In this document: positions 55,650 through 64,000 of the stretch, piece after piece
How the letters are laid out: each line of letters opens with the position of its first letter
Numbering within the stretch: position 1 is the stretch's first letter
Source of the DNA: Cordilura impudica
Taxonomy: Eukaryota > Arthropoda > Insecta > Diptera > Scathophagidae
NCBI GenBank assembly: GCA_963682025.1
Contig: OY821517.1
Location: 53,712,662-53,776,661, forward strand
Length of the DNA: 64,000 nt
Direction: 5' to 3'
The notes under the pieces: model-generated
Told to the model about the DNA's origin: nothing
The model's input: only the letters and a program-made list of their open reading frames with translations
The model's database searches: none
Made by a program: the position numbers and the translations under genes

Positions 55650-56300
55650 TCTAGTTAGAAGATGAAAATCAAGACTATTTAGAAGAAATTTTTACTAAAA
55701 TTGGTTGATTTAAAGTACTTTTTCATTACACTAACAATAAGTTACACTTTTTTTTATATAGTTAAAAAATTTTCTTGATTTAAAAATTTATATATTTTGT
55801 AAATTTACAATAAAAATTTTTATATATCATAAATTTACCATAAAAATTGATATAGAAATATTTAAAAAGACAATAAAAAAAAATTTAACTAAAGCAAAAA
55901 CATACGAGTTTTTCATTGAAACTTCTCTATCTTTAACTCGGGATCTTTCAAAAAAAAAAAAAAAAACAATCTTTGGCCCTTGTGCACATTAGGACTAAAA
56001 AGTTTATGGGGGCCAGAGTTTGGCATTTTCTGAAAAAATTAACTTAAAAAATTGTTAAAAAGTATTAGTTGTAAAATTAACTGAAAAAATAAGACATTAT
56101 ATAAAAAAAAACCTTTTTTTTACCTTTTAACACTTCACTTTTGTACTAAAATTCAACTACAAATGAAAATGTATTTTAAACCCTCCGTAACTTTTTTTAT
56201 TTTCGGTCGAGAATTACGTTTTATAGCAAAACTTAAAGGCTAAAGTCTCACCTGCCAAACAAAAAAAAAACGCATATCAAATTCGAATCCAATCCAAAGT
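55650..56300. other. Transib 3' region, AT-rich
   Basis: No coding potential recognised. Long A runs at about 55951-55966 and in other places. Confidence 0.45.
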
Positions 56301-56563
56301 TATAGATTTTTGACCGCCTTCTCGTCAAATGGTCCATTTAAAAAAAGCCCATTCAATTTTGCGGCGAAAATCATTTTTTTTTTTGTAAAAACCAAGATTT
56401 GGAGACAAATTCCAGAAAAATGTGAGCCGAAATCAAAAATCCCAAAAGAGGGATCAATGGGCAAATTCAAGACGAACATTTAAAAAAACCCTCAGCTCAA
56501 ACAGTATAACTATGTAAGGTGTAGAGTAATTTGAATGGAACAGTGGCAATTCGTCTCACTGTG

Positions 56564-57118
56564 CGCTGCCTTACGCAACATGAAGATAAACTACCAGTAT
56601 ATTTGTCAAATTATATATGATATTTAATACTTTTGAAAGTTAAAGATATTATATTATTAAAAAGCTTTAACTCAGCTTAACAGCCACACTCCAAACCCAA
56701 AGTAATTGTAACATCAATCATAATTTCTTTGTATCATATTAAAGATACGTTGAGCCTATAAGTATGTACTCAGAAGCAAAATGATGTGTTTATGTATTTA
56801 GTTTTAAATTTATTTTTGTTTTAAAACTGATTATTCTCTTGAGAATAAAAACAATATATTTTGAGTATGTACATATATTGAAAATATTTGCACACTCACA
56901 GAAACAATTAGATACAGGCATATTGGCCATACGACTTTGTCTACATAACATTAAATATTTTTCCAAACATTGTGTTCTGTGCTCAGTGGACTGGTGATAT
57001 TGATGACGGCAATGCTATTTTGTTTATGTTTTAAATTTGTTTATTTTTGGTATTTTTGCATTACGTATAAAACCGGATGGCGCATAAGTAACATTATGAT
57101 TTATTTAATGAATAACTT
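56564..57118. other. Unassigned AT-rich DNA
   Basis: No recognised gene or repeat between the Transib relic and the next HINE-A copy. Confidence 0.4.
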
Positions 57119-57872
57119 TTTATGCCACTATGTTGTTAGGATATAATGACTTTGTACTGATGTTTGCAGCTATCAAAAATATATGACCTAGGCCCATGTT
57201 TAATTGTACCGATCGACTCAGAATCACTTTCTGAATCGATTTAGCGATGTCCGTCCGTCCGTCCGTCTGTGTGTCCATGTAAACCTTGAATCAAACAACC
57301 GGTCGCAAATATATTTTGATGAAATTTGGTATATAAGCTTGAACGCTATTGAAATTGGTGAAAATCGGTTCATGTTCAGACCTAGTACCCATACAAATGA
57401 CCCCTATGAAATCGACTTAAATTGTCATAAGACCCACATTATCATACAGATCTCGGTCAAAATGGGTTTGTGTGTGTTTATTACTCCCATTAATCAGTAG
57501 TCCAAAAATAAACACTATAGGGCAATTCTTAGTCATAGCCCCCATATAAAGCTGCTCCCCGATATTCCCTTAAAACTATAAAAAAACTAAAATATTGCAC
57601 AGATATTTCTCAAATTTGGTATTAATATATTTTTGCAAAAAATAAGTGACCTTACCAAATATGGTCAGGATCAGTCCACCTTTTCGACCTACTCCCCGTA
57701 TAAATTTAGCATTTTCACATTCGATGGCAATAAGATTAATAACAATGCCACTCAAATTTGGTTTATGCTTATTTTCTGTATCCAATTATTTGGGCCTTAG
57801 AGATGGGGTCTCTAAACGCATGGTATAGGGTATCGTATAGTCAGTCTAAATCGACTATAGGTTTCTTACCTG
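57119..57872 (+). repeat. HINE-A copy, nearly full length
   Basis: Begins TTTATGCCACTATGTTGTTA and includes GTCCGTCCGTCCGTCTG, two GATCxGTCCA modules and GCATGGTATAGGGTATCG. The 3' palindrome is decayed (AGTCAGTCTAAATCGACT) and the copy ends TTCTTACCTG. Older than the copies at 21-30 kb. Confidence 0.8.
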
Positions 57873-58189
57873 TTTCTTTTTGATTTTATTTATCGTTGCC
57901 AATTATTAGCGTTGCCTGGTTTGGAGGTTTCTTCAATACTTTCTTGCACCCGAACAATATTCACAAAATTTCGAGCTGCACGAGAGCTTTCAGCATGCAG
58001 TTCGTTGTTTCCGAAAACGCTGAACCATTCGAAAAATTGTAGCTACGTACATTTCGGATATGAAAGAAATTTTGATATGATCTTTGTATCTGAATAATCG
58101 AATGAAATAAAATTGAACAACTTTAGTTATTTGTTCTGTGCTGATTCAACGAATATATGTTTTTTTGAATTATCAATTTTCTCTATAGA

Positions 58190-58687
58190 TACGAGGGCGG
58201 TCCCAGAACATCCCGACCCGACAAAGAAAACATAATAATTTTGGTTAAATTTTTCTCAACATAATCTCCTTTAAGCTCAATATACTTTTTCCAGCTATAA
58301 TATTCAATAGCTTCGATACCTTCTTTATAGTAAGAACTGTCTAGCTCCTTCAAATAGCCATCAACCGCAGTCCTCATCTTTTCACTGTCGGCAAATCCTT
58401 TCCCACCAACCCATTTTTTTCAGATTTGGAACTAGAAAATAATCCGAGTGAGCTAAATCTGGCGAATAAGGTGCGTGATAAAGCAATTCGAACCTTCATT
58501 CATGGATTTTGGTCATCGCAATAGTGGATGTGTGAACTAATACATTTTTTTTTTCTTAATTTCATCACTTAAATACTGCAATAAGATAGTACGATACTCG
58601 CCGTATCGTTGAGGCCCTATGCTCCTTATAGGAACGACGGGAACATATATATACTCGCCGTTGATTGTTTTTCCTTTTTGAAGATAA
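58190..58687 (-). pseudogene. Mariner relic, 3' part (split by the new element)
   Basis: The outer end TACGAGGGCGGTCCCAGAAC begins at 58190. Minus-strand translation gives, toward the end, VDGYLKELDSSYYKEGIEAI and LKGDYVEK. Upstream are ALSRTLFARF, LVGKDLP and, in three frames, LQKGKTINGEY at about 58675. The sequence breaks at TAA 58685-58687 and continues at 61085, where the preceding part ARKIIFIDY is found. Multiple frameshifts. Confidence 0.78.
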
Positions 58688-59207
58688 CAGTAGCCTACAA
58701 GGTTTTGGACTGGAGCAACTAAATATCTTTCCCAGGGTAATTTGGTGGGCTGTATTCGAATCTATAACTGGTTTTTCTCTATCATGTCAACTTTTCGAGA
58801 TACAAAAAAAAAATGTTTTTATTCGTTTTTTACATAAAAAATCAATAGTTTATTTAAAAACCAATGAATTTTCAAAAGTGAACGGCGTTATTTGAACGTC
58901 GTTTGTATTTTGTTGGTTCGGTTTCACGTACTAGAGTCCAGCAATAGTCTCCCAGCATGCTCTTGTCCTAAAATCCTTGCTAATTTCTTTCACTTTTCAT
59001 TAAATCTTGGTTAGCACGCTCCCCTTATTCGTCGCTTACCGCACCTAGGTTTTGTGGAAAATCTAATCTTAATGCGAATGAAGAAAATGTATTTTGAGTG
59101 ACATTCGTGCACCTAATTCGTGATAATGTTTCAATAATTCAGCAACAATTTGTCTGTAGTTTTCACTCTTATTGTTTCCAAGAAAACTGTCCACGATGCT
59201 CTTGAAA

Positions 59208-59840
59208 TATTATTCTATCACGTATTTTTTGTTTCGAACAAACATGAACCACACAGATTCGAGTGTAGTTTTATCTTAAGTTCGTTTTCTTGCACGTGTA
59301 CTGCTAAAAAAAAAACAGAACCTGTTCTTCAACGCGTACATCTAAAAATTAAAACATTATCCATTCGCGATCGGAAAAAACGAAATTAAGTGTTAAACAA
59401 CATATAAAATTTCTCTGTTTTCTATTTCATTACCATCTTTTAATTTTTATTTTTTTATTTTTTTATAACTGCTAATGAATTATTTTAGATTTTTTTATAT
59501 AAATTTGGTTGAAACAATTGTGGTCGTTATTATAGGGGTGTTTCAGATTTTTCCGATTGCGAGTGGATAATGCGTTCAAGAACATGTTCTGTTTTTTTTT
59601 AGCAGTACACGTGCAAGAAAACGAACTTAATTTGTGTTGTACTCGAATTTGTGTTCGATACAAAAAATACGTGATAGAAAAATGTTCGTGTAGATAACGA
59701 AATATTAAAACGAAACACAGTCATGATTGTGTTTGGCACCGTGCAAAATTTAGAGACACACATAATTGATATGAAAATAAAAATATGTGTTGCTTTAGAA
59801 TAGAACATTGTGTGTTTGGTATGTGTATTTTCTGAACCTT
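59208..59840. mobile_element. Fold-back element, copy 2
   Basis: The arms ACACGTGCAAGAAAACGAAC (59606) and GTTCGTTTTCTTGCACGTGT (59282) face each other, and the right side ends GTGTATTTTCTGAACCTTGG. It shares ACGAAATATTAAAACGAA and the CACAGTCATG(A/G)TTGTGTT block with the copy at 36337-37015. The left arm is shorter than the right. It interrupts the transposase-like gene. Confidence 0.72.
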
Positions 59841-59930
59841 GGTTCTGACATGTAGCGCGACTATCCCATGGACAAGGAAACAACAATATTTTGTGAAACT
59901 TCCTTGCATACCAGTTAACAAACCAATGAC

Positions 59931-60001
59931 CTGAAACAGATTAATTTACAGTTATTTACGATGGTATATACTATATATACAAAGAAATTTATATCACACA
60001 C
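59931..60001 (-). other. Spliceosomal intron in the copy 3 gene
   Basis: On the minus strand GACCTTAAG|GTGTGTGATA … CTGTTTCAG|GTCATTGGT. 71 nt, phase 0, between DLK and VIGLL. Conserved protein sequence joins perfectly across it. Length and ends fit short fly introns. Copy 1 has no intron at the equivalent point (DLKMVNFLLG is continuous). Confidence 0.8.
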
Positions 60002-61084
60002 CTTAAGGTCACCACAGATCTTCCATTTATGATCGTTGTGTTTGAGTAATGTCAAAATTTCAGTCATGGATTCGTAATTTTCCTTTGTATTAATGGCATG
60101 AGCAATTGGTATGGATGGTTTTTCATTCCCTTTAAGCAAAAGAAAAGCCTTTAAACTGTACTTAGAGCCATCATATGGCTGGTTCATTTTTTGAAAAAAA
60201 CCATCAACATTAGTACAGTATAAAATAGAGTGTTTCTTTTCAAAATATGCAGCCAACTCCAAGCTTCTATCTCTATAGATTGTTACTTTTTTCCCAACTG
60301 CAAGACTTTCCACTGCTGCATGCGTGAAACTAGTAATTCTGCGTCTTGCTTCGTTAAATGTAAATCCCGAAATAGATCATTCATTTCAGCTTGAGTCACT
60401 AAATGGCGTTCATCATCAGCCTCATAAAAACTACCACTGCTGGTTAACGATACTTCGGAATGACTGGTAATGGATCATTTGGTAGACGCTGAACTGGTTT
60501 GGAAACCGAAGTTACATTCGCGTAAGTAATATTTTTTCGTTTTTTCATATTGAATCCAGTAACTTTTGTGAAACAGAAATAACAATCGGTTTGGTGGTTA
60601 CTTGACTCTCTCCAAAGTACTGGAATTGAAAAATCGAAATAGATCTTCTTGCCATTTGTATAAAACAGTTCTGGAACTATTGCAAAACATTGTCGGTATT
60701 CACGGTTTGTCCAAGTTTCTAACAGTTAAACCAAAATTATGTAAATATGCATATTTTAATGATTCTGATATTGCATATCCTTTATTTTCCAACCAAATGT
60801 TCACCATACACAAAGCAAATATAGCTTGAATCAGTAACACACGATCTTCCTGACATACTTAAACGGTACTATTATAAAGATTTAGATTTTATGTGGGCTT
60901 CTGTCAAATTAATAATTGTGAAATTGTAGTGTCAGTATTGACTGTTTTACAGTATTGCCAGCATGCGATAAAAAATGAAAAGGACATGATAGCCCAATTT
61001 CGAATTCAGCGCACCTGGATTACTTAAAGAACATGCTCCGTTTCAGCAGTAAATTTTTTTTTTATTTAAATTTGTAGACCAGTG

Positions 61085-61380
61085 TAATCAATAAAAATTA
61101 TCTTACGCGCATTCCAGAAAAAAAAACAGGCGCCACAACCATGCCTCCAAATGGATTTGTCTTCGCCTTCTTTGGACACGTGCACAATAATGAGATCTAC
61201 TGTTTTGACTTTTCGTTTGTCTAAGGTGTGAAGTGGTGGACCCATGTTATCCATGGTTACGAATCTATGCAAAAACTCGGTCAATATGCGATTTTGTACT
61301 TTTTGAAATGCAGCTTCAACCGACGATCAACCAATACCATTTTGTGGATTTTCTTAACAATCACAGAAAGCGAAAGAGTT
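61085..61380 (-). pseudogene. Mariner relic, 5' part
   Basis: Minus-strand translation: IVKKIHKMVLVDRRLKL near 61330-61370, then EFLHRFVTMD (first Asp block, with the WVHH part in another frame) and ARKIIFIDY just before the TAA at 61085. It joins directly to 58687. The N-terminal DNA-binding part is missing. Same general lineage as the mariner at 33230. Confidence 0.75.
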
Positions 61381-61680
61381 TTCAGTGAACTGTTTTTTTT
61401 AAATTCTTTAACACATAATTCCGTTTATTCTTTAATACATATCAAATATAGACTAAAAATGTAAAATTAATGTAGAACTATTTACTTATAAAATTCCATC
61501 AAATATTTCTACTAAAATCTAAATTTTATATACAGTGGTTGTCAGCTTATTTTTTGATGCAGGGCAAAAACTCAACTTCATCGTACAGTAACATCTTCAA
61601 GCATGATATTTCATATAAAGGGTGGTCCAACCATAATGCACACCTTTACGTCAAGTTTTTTGCCCAACTTTATTCGACAT
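61381..61680. other. AT-rich spacer with a Tc1-like end
   Basis: GTCAGCTTATTTTTTGATGC at about 61542 resembles the inverted-repeat tips of the element at 62325-63492 and may be a stray end of the same family. GGGTGGTCCAACCATAATGC at 61619 may be the left end of the relic that follows. Confidence 0.4.
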
Positions 61681-61684
61681 TTCT

Positions 61685-62190
61685 TTGTTTCAGTCCTCAT
61701 CCATGGAGAGGTACACCATTAAGCAGCGCGTTAAGACTGTTGAAGCCTTTTATGAAAATGGGCGTTCAAATCAAAATACATTTTGTGCACTTAGTGATTT
61801 TTTTGGTCTGCATGATCGACCAAATGATAACGGACTTTTGTGGCCAGAAATTGAGGATATGGACGATATATGGTTTCATAAGGACGGTGCCACTTGCCAA
61901 AGAGCCAGCGAAACAATGGCTCTTTCGGGCGAGAAATTCAATGGCCGTGTTATCTCACGTCGTGGCGATGTCAATTGGCCTCCTACATCATGTGTCTTGA
62001 ACCGTTAAAGTTTTTTCTTTGGGGATATTTAAAAGAAAAAGTGTACTTCAATGAGCCAAGAATAATTCAAGAGCTATTGATGAGACAATTCGGCACATTA
62101 ACGCACTTATGCATCAGCGTCATCGAAAATATGGACAATCGATAGAGGTATGCCACCGAAGCCGTGACGAGCATTTGGCCGATATTTTGT
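61685..62190 (+). pseudogene. Tc1/mariner-superfamily transposase with large internal deletion
   Basis: Starts ERYTIKQRVKTVEAFYENGR (N-terminal helix-turn-helix as in insect proteins with the DUF4817 start) and jumps after about 30 residues to DIWFHKDGATCQRASETMAL, a late catalytic block (normally FQQDGATCH). It continues FNGRVISRRGDVNWPPTSC, then in another frame PLKFFLWGYLKEKVYFNEPR and the end MDNR…HLADI-like. The middle of the catalytic domain is missing. TIRs are not secure. Confidence 0.72.
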
Positions 62191-62324
62191 TTCACACATA
62201 ATTGCCATAGATCTTTCTATCATACATCAGATAATTCTCTGAAAACTGCATTGAAAATGGTTGATACTTTATTTTACAGTATATTTTGTTGATTTTCAAT
62301 AAAATAAAAAGTAAAAAAAATATA

Positions 62325-63492
62325 TTGAGCAGCTTATTTGGTGCAGCATAATATTCCTTAAATACTATTAACATGATCTTAGATTTTTTCTATACTTTAA
62401 GTATTTGGTATGATAAGCCTCTTGAGGTATAACAGCATTAAGACGATTTTGCATTGAACCAACCAGTTTTTGCGTAGTTTGTTGCTAAATTTTACTCAAT
62501 TCTTCTCGCAATACTGTTTTTAACCTTTTTTGCTAGAAATGTGTTTGCGGATGTTAGTTTCTAACAACGCCCATAAATTCTCGATAACATTTAAGTCAAA
62601 AGACTGTATCAGTGGTTCCATGAGATGGGGACAATTCCGTACAACCCATCTGCACTTCTACCGACTTATGTTTCGGGTGGTTGTCCTGGTAGAAAGGAAA
62701 GTTTCGGCGCATACCCAGTTCATCAGCAATCTATAGCAAGTTTTCTGTTGGAATACTAGGTGTACCTAGGTGCATCATTTTATCCATATTCCCTTCAATT
62801 AAAACTAATATTCCAACTCCTGCTGCTGCCATTCACGCTCAAACCATGACACTGGAACCACAGTGTTTTATAGTCGCACAAAAATTTTTTAACTCAAGCT
62901 GTGTATCCGAGCGAAATATATTAAGTTTCGATTTATCGGAAAAAATGACAGTGTCAATATTCTGAATCCTTTAAAAAGTATTTTTTGTGAAATTTAACCG
63001 GTTCTCGACCATGAAAGTCATGTGATCGCAAGAGACGACGAATTGTTGATGCATTATTGGTATTTCCAAGAGAATTTTGCACCTCATCAGCCAATTTTTG
63101 TGCCGATAACTTGGGACGTTTTCATAAATTTTCCTAATTATCCAGCTTTTATCATTCGCAGTGCCTTTCTGCCCTTGTCCTTCACTCTATTTTCTCTCGA
63201 AAACCGTTTAATATATGCTGGACTGTAGAAAACGGTATATTCACTTGTTCAGAAATTTGACGTTGATTTTTCAATTATTTATAGTGGTGGATGACCAACT
63301 CCCGTTGCCCAATAGTTTTGCGTCGGCCCATATTTCAGGTTCTAGAAGTAAAACGAAAAGTTCGTTAGTTTTCGAATATTTATCTTTTCAGGAAATGACA
63401 ATTTTATAAATTCAGCAAATAAAAAACCTACACCTACTAGGACAACGGTATCAATATCGTTAAAAGTTGACTGCATCAATTAAGCTGTTCAA
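62325..63492 (-). mobile_element. Tc1-like transposon with both ends
   Basis: Inverted ends TTGAGCAGCTTATTTGGTGC and its partner GCATCAATTAAGCTGTTCAA (ending 63492). A TA precedes the left end (62323-62324); the right flank is TG, probably a decayed TA. 1168 bp, slightly short for Tc1. Its single gene lies on the minus strand and is broken. Confidence 0.72.
62400..63332 (-). pseudogene. Tc1-like transposase relic
   Basis: Start MGRRKTIGQRELVIHHYK near 63332, then a stop and ISEQVNIPFSTVQHILNGF (paired-like helix-turn-helix). Further on ASTIRRLLRSHDFHGREPVK (second DNA-binding helix set) and a WGVYLFARIHSLS-like region. The C-terminal part gives LPGQPPET (from a DNxPxH block), FDLNVIENLW-like and LVGSMQNRLNAVIPQ phrases in shifting frames. 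Many stops. The family usually has about 340 residues with a DD34E triad; here the triad cannot be followed in one frame. Confidence 0.65.
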
Positions 63493-63580
63493 TGTAGAAA
63501 TATAGTTTTTTTTTACTTATTATTTTATTTAATAATCAACAAAACAAATCATCAACAAACTGTGAAATAAATATAAAATT

Positions 63581-64000
63581 AGCTGACCCGGCAAACGTTG
63601 TTTTGCCATATGACTTATTTCTATGCATCTCTGTATGGGAGATCCCACGCCCAATGGTTTGATCCCGCTTATTTTTCACATAACTTCTCACACTCATCAT
63701 TCGTGAACTCACACATAGTTTCAAGACGGTCGGATTTATAGTACGCCAGATAATTGGAGGTGCCACGCCCACTAAACCAATCACGCCCATTTTTGGTATG
63801 ACTACTCACATTAACAACCAATTGACGTGCAGAAAGTTTCAAGACTCTAGCCACCATAGTACTCTAGATATATGATGATATGTATTTACCATGTATGGGA
63901 GGTGCCACGACCACTGGTTTGATCATGCCCTTTTTACCCCGACTTCTCACATTACTAATTTATGTACTACTACAAAGTTTCAGGACTCTTGCTATCATAG
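63581..64000 (+). repeat. Repeat family D, modular copy, runs off the window
   Basis: Starts TTAGCTGACCCGGCAAACGT (as at 32885), then three modules of about 120 bp with GGGAGATCCCACGCCCAATG, GGAGGTGCCACGCCCACTAA and GGGAGGTGCCACGACCACTG, each followed by TTCTCACAxT and GTTTCAAGAC phrases. Shared with 46195-46560. No gene. Confidence 0.65.

Larger units (their letters stand above)
52673..56563 (+). mobile_element. Transib-type transposon relic
   Basis: The left end is CACAGTGGACCATATTTTGA at 52673. An inverse heptamer CACTGTG closes the region at 56557-56563, and a longer inverse match to the left subterminal block (GACCGCCTTCTCGTC, TGGTCCA) lies at 56310-56336. Which of the two is the true right end is unclear. 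Five-base flanks CGACG and CGCTG share three of five bases, which is weak support for the 5-bp GC-rich duplications typical of Transib. The element carries a broken transposase gene (53886-55643) and a partial HINE-A insertion at 53245. Confidence 0.6.
58872..60856 (-). pseudogene. Transposase-like protein of the unassigned family, copy 3
   Basis: ATG at 60854-60856 (MSGRSCVTDSSYICFVYGEH). The protein continues with IPVLWRESSNHQTDCYFC (60580-60620) and the open part 59915-60313 (…SKYSLKAFLLLKGNEKPSIP, HKWKICGDLK with the second candidate Asp). A 71-nt GT-AG intron follows, then VIGLLTGMQGSFTKYCCFL and, after a one-base shift, PWDSRATCQN. A fold-back element and a deletion replace the LPPLH block. 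Beyond it come FKSIVDSFLGNNKSENYRQI, ARMSLKIHFLHSH, NLGAVSDE-stop-GERANQD and SMLGDYCWTLVRETEPTKYK, ending at a stop at 58872. At the first Asp position the sequence reads NQPYDGSKYSLK, keeping Asp. The gene is dead but covers almost the whole family protein. Confidence 0.78.
58688..61084 (-). mobile_element. Unassigned DNA transposon family, copy 3
   Basis: Ends CAGTAGCCTACAAGG (58688) and CTTTGTAG-type inverse TTTGTAGACCAGTG (ending 61084), a short imperfect inverted repeat CA(C/G)T(A/G)G(C/T)CTACAA. A 3-bp TAA stands on both sides (58685-58687, 61085-61087). Excision of element plus one TAA restores the mariner codons for IFIDYLQKG and leaves GATAATC, the same 7-mer as at copy 1 read on the other strand. 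2397 bp, of which about 630 bp are a later fold-back insertion. Unlike copy 1 the inverted repeats are short. Confidence 0.85.

Noticed and set aside
57900..58100. Frame 57912-58097 and its minus-strand counterpart as a transposase start
   Set aside because: Some phrases look like helix-turn-helix sequence, but no block could be matched securely to a family.

Overview
The window looks like nuclear DNA of a higher fly, most likely a calyptrate such as a blow fly or house fly relative. It is strongly AT-rich. The one intact host gene encodes a mitochondrial oxoglutarate/malate carrier very close to what I know of the Drosophila CG1907 product, and the commonest repeat has the plan of dipteran DINE-1/HINE elements. 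The species call is inference. I see no bacterial genes, CRISPR arrays, rRNA or convincing tRNA genes.

Only one conventional gene is evident: a single-coding-exon solute carrier at 14536-15492. Almost everything else recognisable is mobile DNA in layers. (1) About fifteen full or partial copies of an interspersed repeat of roughly 700-830 bp, here called HINE-A: subterminal inverted repeats around ATACCCTATACC, a GTCCGTCC microsatellite, a 3' palindrome and an ACTTG terminus. (2) Four copies of a small Helitron family (TC start, hairpin, CTAG end). (3) Relics of cut-and-paste DNA transposons: Tigger/pogo, Tc1-like, several mariners and two Transib (RAG1-related) fragments. (4) Two non-LTR retrotransposon relics (jockey-type, RTE-type), a probable solo LTR, fold-back and MITE-like palindromes, and a 367-bp tandem array at 38160-39440.

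The most interesting system is a DNA transposon family that I cannot assign to a named superfamily. One copy (3649-7095) sits inside the Tigger transposase gene and another (58688-61084) inside a mariner transposase gene. Both are flanked by a 3-bp duplication (TTA/TAA). Removing element plus one duplication restores the interrupted reading frame exactly in both hosts, and both empty sites read GATWATC. The encoded protein has three CX2C pairs, then an order D...D...CX2C...LH...GE(R)xxxxD reminiscent of DDE transposases of the Transib/CMC type. Two further fragments lie at 49068-49852 and 9391-9560. The copy at 58688-61084 carries a 71-nt GT-AG intron that the copy at 3649-7095 lacks.

Layout: 1-9.4 kb HINE-A, Tigger and new-family nest; 9.4-12.5 kb repeat remnants and a 190-aa transposon-type ORF; 12.5-15.6 kb carrier gene and upstream DNA; 16-32 kb Tc1, LINE, HINE-A, palindromes, a Transib C-terminal fragment and a Helitron; 32-37 kb mariners, RTE, fold-back; 38-42 kb tandem array and LTR; 42-50 kb repeats, Helitrons and a new-family fragment; 52.3-56.6 kb Transib relic; 57-61.4 kb HINE-A and the mariner/new-family/fold-back nest; 61.5-64 kb Tc1/mariner-superfamily relics and a modular repeat.
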